From an uncultured Desulfovibrionaceae bacterium (lineage in GTDB: Bacteria; Desulfobacterota; Desulfovibrionia; Desulfovibrionales; Desulfovibrionaceae): a stretch of DNA of 64,000 bases. The position numbers and the translations under genes are program-made. Shown here one piece after another: positions 59,920-64,000 of this stretch. The number at the start of each line of letters is the position of its first letter. Within the stretch, counting starts at the first letter, position 1. Where the stretch lies: assembly GCA_949299515.1 (NCBI GenBank), contig CASGAP010000009.1, positions 186,001-250,000 on the forward strand, given 5' to 3'. The notes beneath the pieces were generated by a model, which was not told where the DNA came from, did no database searches, and saw only the letters and a program-made list of their open reading frames with translations.

Positions 59920-60888
59920 ATGGAACGCAAAGTTATTTATATCCATAATTCATTAAGCAAAGAGGTGGATCAGGAAATATCCCTGGCAGAGCTTATTGCC
60001 CAAAAACCCCAGGATCTTTACTGGTTTAATTATGAAGCCCTGAATGATTTTGAATGGCAGACTCTTTTGTCTGTTTTGCCCATTTCGGACAATGAAAAAA
60101 ATTTTTTCAATGACAGAAAAGCGTTTCCCCGTGTCGAAGCAGTGCAGGCAAACGGACTGTATCTGCGTATTCCCACTTCCAACCGCTGGGAGGAGCCTTC
60201 GCATTTCATTCATTTGGCTTTGCTTGGCAATGTGCTTATATCCGCTACGAAAAGCGAAAGCAAAACTTTGGATAAGGCTGTGCAGCAGCTTGATATCGGT
60301 TCCAGCCTCGAAGGCAAGGAAGGCATTTTTCTGCTGATGTTCCTGCTGGAAACTTTGGAAGAACACCTTATCAATAATTATCTTGAAGCCCGCAGCATTA
60401 TTAACGGTTTTATTTCTTCTTTGGAACAGATTCCCCAGGATCAGGACAACGACAAAGTTGTGGAAATCAAGGGCAGGCTCGGCAACATAACCGGGCAGTG
60501 CGAAGAATTTCTTTTTGCCTGCACGCTGCTGCGCACCATTATTACCGTGCCGTATTATCCCGTGTCTACGAAAAAAATGCTCAATGACATTTTGGATACG
60601 CTGGCGCACGTGGAGCACAGTATGCGCAAGCTGGACAAACATCTGGAAGACCAGCTGCACAGGATAGACTCCCACCTGCGTGAGCTTACCGATAAGCGTC
60701 TGCGCATTTTGACCGTACTGTCTTCTGTATTTTTGCCGCTGACGTTTATTTCCAGCCTGTACGGGATGAATTTTGAAAATATGCCCGAATATTCTTATGA
60801 GTATGCTTATCCCATATGTTTGGGCGTCATGCTGTGCATCGGTATAGGAATGGTTGTATATTTTGCGGTAAAAGGCTGGTTCCGTTAG
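59920..60888 (+). CDS. corA: CorA-family magnesium/cobalt transporter
   Basis: 322 residues. A long N-terminal cytoplasmic domain with helical stalk (about 150-270) is followed by two C-terminal spans (about 272-292 and 303-320). Between them sits the pore-loop signature YGMNFENMPE, the GMN motif of CorA. It mediates passive Mg2+ (and Co2+/Ni2+) entry as a pentamer. There is a likely ribosome site before the ATG (GGGTGCC). A terminator overlaps the stop. It has neither a HslU nor another partner gene nearby. Confidence 0.93.
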   Translation: MERKVIYIHNSLSKEVDQEISLAELIAQKPQDLYWFNYEALNDFEWQTLLSVLPISDNEKNFFNDRKAFPRVEAVQANGLYLRIPTSNRWEEPSHFIHLALLGNVLISATKSESKTLDKAVQQLDIGSSLEGKEGIFLLMFLLETLEEHLINNYLEARSIINGFISSLEQIPQDQDNDKVVEIKGRLGNITGQCEEFLFACTLLRTIITVPYYPVSTKKMLNDILDTLAHVEHSMRKLDKHLEDQLHRIDSHLRELTDKRLRILTVLSSVFLPLTFISSLYGMNFENMPEYSYEYAYPICLGVMLCIGIGMVVYFAVKGWFR

Positions 60889-60905
60889 GAACCGGCTTTT
60901 TTTTG
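60871..60905 (+). terminator. Intrinsic terminator overlapping the corA stop
   Basis: Stem AAAGGCTGGTTCC / GGAACCGGCTTTT with wobble pairs, GTTA loop, then T run. The stop codon lies inside the loop region. Confidence 0.75.
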
Positions 60906-60919
60906 TTTCGGAAAATCTG

Positions 60920-60948
60920 TTTACAAGGCCGGGAAGCTGGTTTATACT
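60920..60948 (+). promoter_or_regulatory. Sigma-70 promoter of glcD-glcF
   Basis: -35 TTTACA (60920-60925), 17-bp spacer, perfect -10 TATACT (60943-60948), about 45 nt leader. Confidence 0.75.
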
Positions 60949-61000
60949 TTTTTAAATTTGCTTTTTATGGTGAATTATATTTTTAAAAAAAGGGTGAGTT

Positions 61001-62386
61001 ATGATTTCAAACGCGTTAATTGCTGAATTTGAAGCTCTTTTGGGCAAAGAAAACGTGCTGTCCGATGAAATCGACAGACACAGTTATTCTTTCGATGCGG
61101 CAGTGCTGGAGTCTGTGGTGCCTGCATTGGTTTTATTTCCTACAGAAACAAAACATCTCGGAATTATAGTAAAAAAATGCTATGAAGAGGGGCTTCACAT
61201 AACTGTCAGAGGGGCAGGTTCAAATCTTTCCGGCGGAACTATTCCCGATGCCAAAGATACTGTTGTCATTGCCACGGGAAAACTGAATAAAATTTTGGAA
61301 ATCAATGAAGAAGATTTGTATGCCGTTGTGCAGCCCGGTGTCGTTACCGCGCAGTTTGCCAGCCAGGTTTTTGCAAAAGGCCTTTTTTATCCGCCCGATC
61401 CGGGTTCCCAAAGCATTTCCACTTTGGGCGGCAATATCGCCGAAAATGCCGGCGGTCTTCGCGGTTTGAAATATGGCGTGACCAAGGATTATGTCATGGG
61501 CTTGGAATTTTATGATTATGAAGGCGAGCTTGTAAAAACCGGTTCACGCACCGTAAAATGCGTAACCGGCTATAATCTTGCCGGCATGATGATAGGTTCC
61601 GAAGGAACGCTCGGCCTTATCAGCAAAGCCATTTTAAAACTCGTGCCGCCGCCGAAAGCCTCAAAAGCCATGATGGCGGTGTTTGACGACGTGCAGAAAG
61701 CTTCCGAGGCCGTGGCGGGCATCATTGCCGCGCACGTTGTGCCCTGTACGCTGGAATTTCTTGACCATGCAACCATAAATTATGTTGAAGAAGATATGAA
61801 AATCGGTTTGCCAAAAGAAGCCGACGCGCTCTTGCTGGTGGAAGTGGACGGACACCCCGGACAGGTTGCCGATGAGGCCGTTATTGTGGAACGCGTGCTG
61901 AAAGAATGCGGCGCCACGGATATTCACGTAGCCCAGACCGAAGAAGAGAAAAATAAAATCTGGGCTGGCAGAAGAAACGCACTGCCTGCGCTGGCACGTC
62001 TGCGTCCCACCACTGTTTTGGAAGACGCCACGGTGCCGCGTTCCAAAATTCCCGCCATGGTGAAAGCGCTGAACGAAATTGCCAAAAAATACAACGTTAC
62101 CATGGGTACTTTCGGCCATGCAGGCGACGGAAACCTGCACCCGACCATTCTGTGCGACAGACGTGACCACGAAGAATTTGTGCGCGTTGAAGCCGCCGTG
62201 GACGAAATTTTCAATGTGGCTCTGGAACTTGGCGGCACGCTTTCCGGCGAACACGGCATAGGCACGGCAAAAGCCAAATGGATGGAAAAGGAAACCTCAC
62301 GCGGAACCATTATGTTCTCCCGCAGAATGCGCAAGGCTATTGATCCCAAAGGTCTTTTCAATACTCAAAAACTGGTAGGCATTTAA
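61001..62386 (+). CDS. FAD-linked lactate/glycolate dehydrogenase, flavoprotein subunit (GlcD-like)
   Basis: 461 residues. FAD-binding type 4 domain (VRGAGSNLSGGTIPDAKDTV, PPDPGSQSISTLGGNIAENA) and FAD-oxidase C-terminal domain (GTFGHAGDGNLHPTILCDRR, TLSGEHGIGTAKAKWMEKET) with the conserved His cluster of D-lactate and glycolate dehydrogenases. It oxidises a 2-hydroxy acid and hands electrons to GlcF. In sulfate reducers this type serves mostly D-lactate. Only 1 nt separates its stop from the glcF start, so they are translationally coupled. Confidence 0.92.
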   Translation: MISNALIAEFEALLGKENVLSDEIDRHSYSFDAAVLESVVPALVLFPTETKHLGIIVKKCYEEGLHITVRGAGSNLSGGTIPDAKDTVVIATGKLNKILEINEEDLYAVVQPGVVTAQFASQVFAKGLFYPPDPGSQSISTLGGNIAENAGGLRGLKYGVTKDYVMGLEFYDYEGELVKTGSRTVKCVTGYNLAGMMIGSEGTLGLISKAILKLVPPPKASKAMMAVFDDVQKASEAVAGIIAAHVVPCTLEFLDHATINYVEEDMKIGLPKEADALLLVEVDGHPGQVADEAVIVERVLKECGATDIHVAQTEEEKNKIWAGRRNALPALARLRPTTVLEDATVPRSKIPAMVKALNEIAKKYNVTMGTFGHAGDGNLHPTILCDRRDHEEFVRVEAAVDEIFNVALELGGTLSGEHGIGTAKAKWMEKETSRGTIMFSRRMRKAIDPKGLFNTQKLVGI

Positions 62387-62387
62387 T

Positions 62388-63695
62388 ATGAACGATATGG
62401 AACAGCTAAGACAATCTCTTTTGAAGATTGACGACCTTTTGGCTTCTTGTATGCGCTGCGGAAACTGCCAAGCTGTTTGCCCCGTTTTTTCCCAAACCTG
62501 CAAGGAAGCCGACGTGGCACGCGGCAAAATCTTTCTTTTGCAGAACCTTGCCTACGAGCTTATTAAAGACCCGAAAGCCGTGGAAGAGCGCCTTACCCGC
62601 TGTCTTTTGTGCGGTGCCTGTGAACATAACTGTTCAACCGGCGTAAAAACTTTGGAAATTTTCATTGAGGGCAGAATAGCGCTGACCCGTTATCTGAAGC
62701 TTTCTCCGCTGAAAAAGTTTATTTTTCAGTCACTGCTTACCCACCCCAAACTGTTTTCCAAGGCTCTGCGCACCGGTTCCCTCTTTCAGGGACTTATCAT
62801 GCGCAGGCAGAAAAATGCTCAGAACACCGCCACTGCGCCTCTTTTGAAGCCGCTTTTAGGTGCCCGCTATATGCCGACTTTGCCCGAAAAGCAGCTGAGC
62901 CAAAAATACGGTGTGCTGACGGGCGACAGCTCTAAAAAATACAATGTGATTTTTTATCCGGGCTGCATGAGCGACAAGGTTTATACGCAGATAGGCGATG
63001 CCGTGCTGAAAATTCTCCGTCATTACGACGTCGGCGTAATCATGCCGGACGATTTTTCCTGCTGCGGCCTGCCTGCACTGGCTTCCGGCGACAAAACCGG
63101 CTATGACGAGCTGGTCAAAAACAATATCAAAGTTTTTGAGCGCATAGACCCGGACAACAGTGCCAATTACATTGTCAGCGCCTGTCCTTCCTGTACGGAA
63201 ACCCTGCATAAATGGTGGCTGCATTTTGCGGAAAACTACAGTCAGGCCGACAGGGAAAAATTGCGGAAAATCAGCGTAAAAGCTATTGATATGCATGATT
63301 TTCTGTATAATGTGCTGAAAATCGACACCACAAAGTTCGTTCCCGCGGAAAATGCCAAGACCGTTACCTATCACGAGTCCTGTCATTTAAAGAAATCTTT
63401 GGGAATTTCCAAAGAAGTCCGCGAACTGCTGAAAATGAACGAAAATTATGTGCTGAAAGAAATGGCGGAAGCGGACAAATGCTGCGGCTGCGGCGGCAGC
63501 TTTACGCTGACACAGCCTGAACTTTCTCTGAAAATCGGTACGCGCAAATGGAAAAACATTGCGGATACCGGCGCCGAGGAAGTTGCGGCGGCCTGTCCTG
63601 CCTGCATGATGCAGATTGCGGATATGCTCGGCAGAAACGGTTCGGACATAAAAGTAAAACATTCTCTTGAAATTATAGCGGAAAGCTTGAAATAG
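62388..63695 (+). CDS. Iron-sulfur subunit of the lactate/glycolate dehydrogenase (GlcF-like)
   Basis: 435 residues. Two N-terminal 4Fe-4S motifs: CMRCGNCQAVCPVFSQTC (about 21-38) and CLLCGACEHNCSTG (about 72-85). Two CCG domains follow: GCMSDK to CCGLPA, and CHLKK to CCGCGGSF, which probably bind a noncubane cluster, as in HdrB and GlpC proteins. It moves electrons from GlcD to a membrane acceptor. The next gene starts 10 nt later. Confidence 0.94.
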   Translation: MNDMEQLRQSLLKIDDLLASCMRCGNCQAVCPVFSQTCKEADVARGKIFLLQNLAYELIKDPKAVEERLTRCLLCGACEHNCSTGVKTLEIFIEGRIALTRYLKLSPLKKFIFQSLLTHPKLFSKALRTGSLFQGLIMRRQKNAQNTATAPLLKPLLGARYMPTLPEKQLSQKYGVLTGDSSKKYNVIFYPGCMSDKVYTQIGDAVLKILRHYDVGVIMPDDFSCCGLPALASGDKTGYDELVKNNIKVFERIDPDNSANYIVSACPSCTETLHKWWLHFAENYSQADREKLRKISVKAIDMHDFLYNVLKIDTTKFVPAENAKTVTYHESCHLKKSLGISKEVRELLKMNENYVLKEMAEADKCCGCGGSFTLTQPELSLKIGTRKWKNIADTGAEEVAAACPACMMQIADMLGRNGSDIKVKHSLEIIAESLK

Positions 63696-63705
63696 GAAAT
63701 GTGCG

Positions 63706-64000
63706 ATGCAGGCAAAAATGTGGGTACGGTCTGAAAATACGGCAGTATGCAGGCTCTGCCCGCATTTTTGCCGCTTGTCTTCAGAAAATCCTTTGGGAAA
63801 GTGCAATGTCCGTTATTTTAAGGACGGTGCGGTGTTTTCCCTGGTGGATACGCATTTGGCGGCGGTTAATGTTGACCCGGTAGAAAAAAAGCCGCTGTAT
63901 CATTTTCGGCCGGGCACCAGGGCATTGTCCGTGGGAAGTTGCGGCTGCAATCTGCACTGCGCGTGGTGTCAGAACCATTCTTTAATTACCGCGGCCCAAA
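63706..64000 (+). CDS. AmmeMemoRadiSam-like radical SAM enzyme, N-terminal part
   Basis: The frame from ATG 63706 runs to the end of the window (98 codons). It has an N-terminal Cys-rich segment (VCRLCPHFCRLSSENPLGKC), PLYHFRPGTRALSVGSCGCN, and the SAM-cluster motif CNLHCAWCQNH (C-x3-C-x2-C). This matches the PFL-activase-like radical SAM of the AmmeMemoRadiSam set. The rest is outside the window, so partners and function are not visible. Same strand as glcDF, 10 nt after glcF. Confidence 0.85.
   Translation, partial: MQAKMWVRSENTAVCRLCPHFCRLSSENPLGKCNVRYFKDGAVFSLVDTHLAAVNVDPVEKKPLYHFRPGTRALSVGSCGCNLHCAWCQNHSLITAAQ

Noticed and set aside
1..64000. Insertion sequences, prophage, CRISPR, rRNA and integration sites
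   Set aside because: No transposase, integrase, phage structural gene, repeat-spacer array or rRNA sequence was seen in the reading.

Overview
The window looks like a chromosomal segment of an anaerobic, motile, Gram-negative bacterium, most likely a Desulfovibrionaceae-type (Desulfobacterota) gut or sediment organism. This is inferred from gene content and order and from motif-level protein recognition, without any database search. Supporting points are the two-subunit oxygen-sensitive class I fumarase, a membrane polyferredoxin, a GlcD/GlcF-type lactate or glycolate dehydrogenase, the orders rplU-rpmA-obg-proB and yqeY-mutS2-dnaG-rpoD, and base composition somewhat below 50% GC. I saw no insertion sequence, prophage, CRISPR array, rRNA or obvious pseudogene, so this is mostly core genome with a few accessory metabolic islands.

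Layout. 1-5 kb: end of upp, uraA, tRNA-Asn, a PNPOx-like flavoprotein, a flavodoxin divergent from a polyferredoxin, and a small membrane protein. 4.7-11.4 kb: macromolecular-synthesis cluster rpsU / yqeY-mutS2-dnaG-rpoD. 11.5-12.8 kb: a chemoreceptor behind a near-perfect sigma-28 promoter. 12.9-16.9 kb (minus): rplU-rpmA-(terminator)-obg-proB-FkbM methyltransferase. 17-19.3 kb (minus): a sigma-54 activator and two very small genes. 19.5-26.5 kb (plus): an eight-gene operon with a sigma-54 promoter. It encodes an Asp/Glu-racemase-fold enzyme, a TctBAC tricarboxylate-type transporter, RidA, and a three-part amino/imino-acid dehydrogenase (DAO subunit, 2Fe-2S subunit, FAD/BFD subunit). 26.6-31.8 kb: hypothetical protein, rlpA, fumarase operon (minus), rpsA. 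32-39 kb: YtcJ-like amidohydrolase, MFS transporter, then response regulator / solute-binding protein / histidine kinase. 39-50.6 kb: proC and a hypothetical protein, sbcDC (minus), GntR regulator, 5-FCL, phosphoesterase, RNase E/G with a very long N-terminal extension. 50.6-60.9 kb: an anchored hypothetical protein, ctpA-yibQ-ndk, ssb, cysS-bepA-like-hslV, corA. 60.9-64 kb: glcD-glcF and the start of a radical SAM gene.

How it fits together. The most interesting region is 17.4-26.5 kb. The sigma-54 activator and the catabolic operon are divergent. Their shared intergenic region holds three copies of a TGTAAT-N5-RTTACA palindrome, a -24/-12 promoter (TTGGCACGAATTATGCT) for the operon, and a sigma-70 promoter for the activator whose -10 lies inside one palindrome. 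That predicts an autoregulated, inducer-sensing switch for uptake, racemisation and oxidation of an amino-acid-like carboxylate, with RidA clearing the imine. A second possible sensing island (32-39 kb) puts an orphan peptide-type binding protein between a response regulator and its kinase, next to an amidohydrolase and a permease. The remaining genes are housekeeping. Most transcription units are closed by clear intrinsic terminators, and many promoters have a TATACT-like -10. No gene-free stretch exceeds about 300 bases; 1691-1846 holds nothing I can name.
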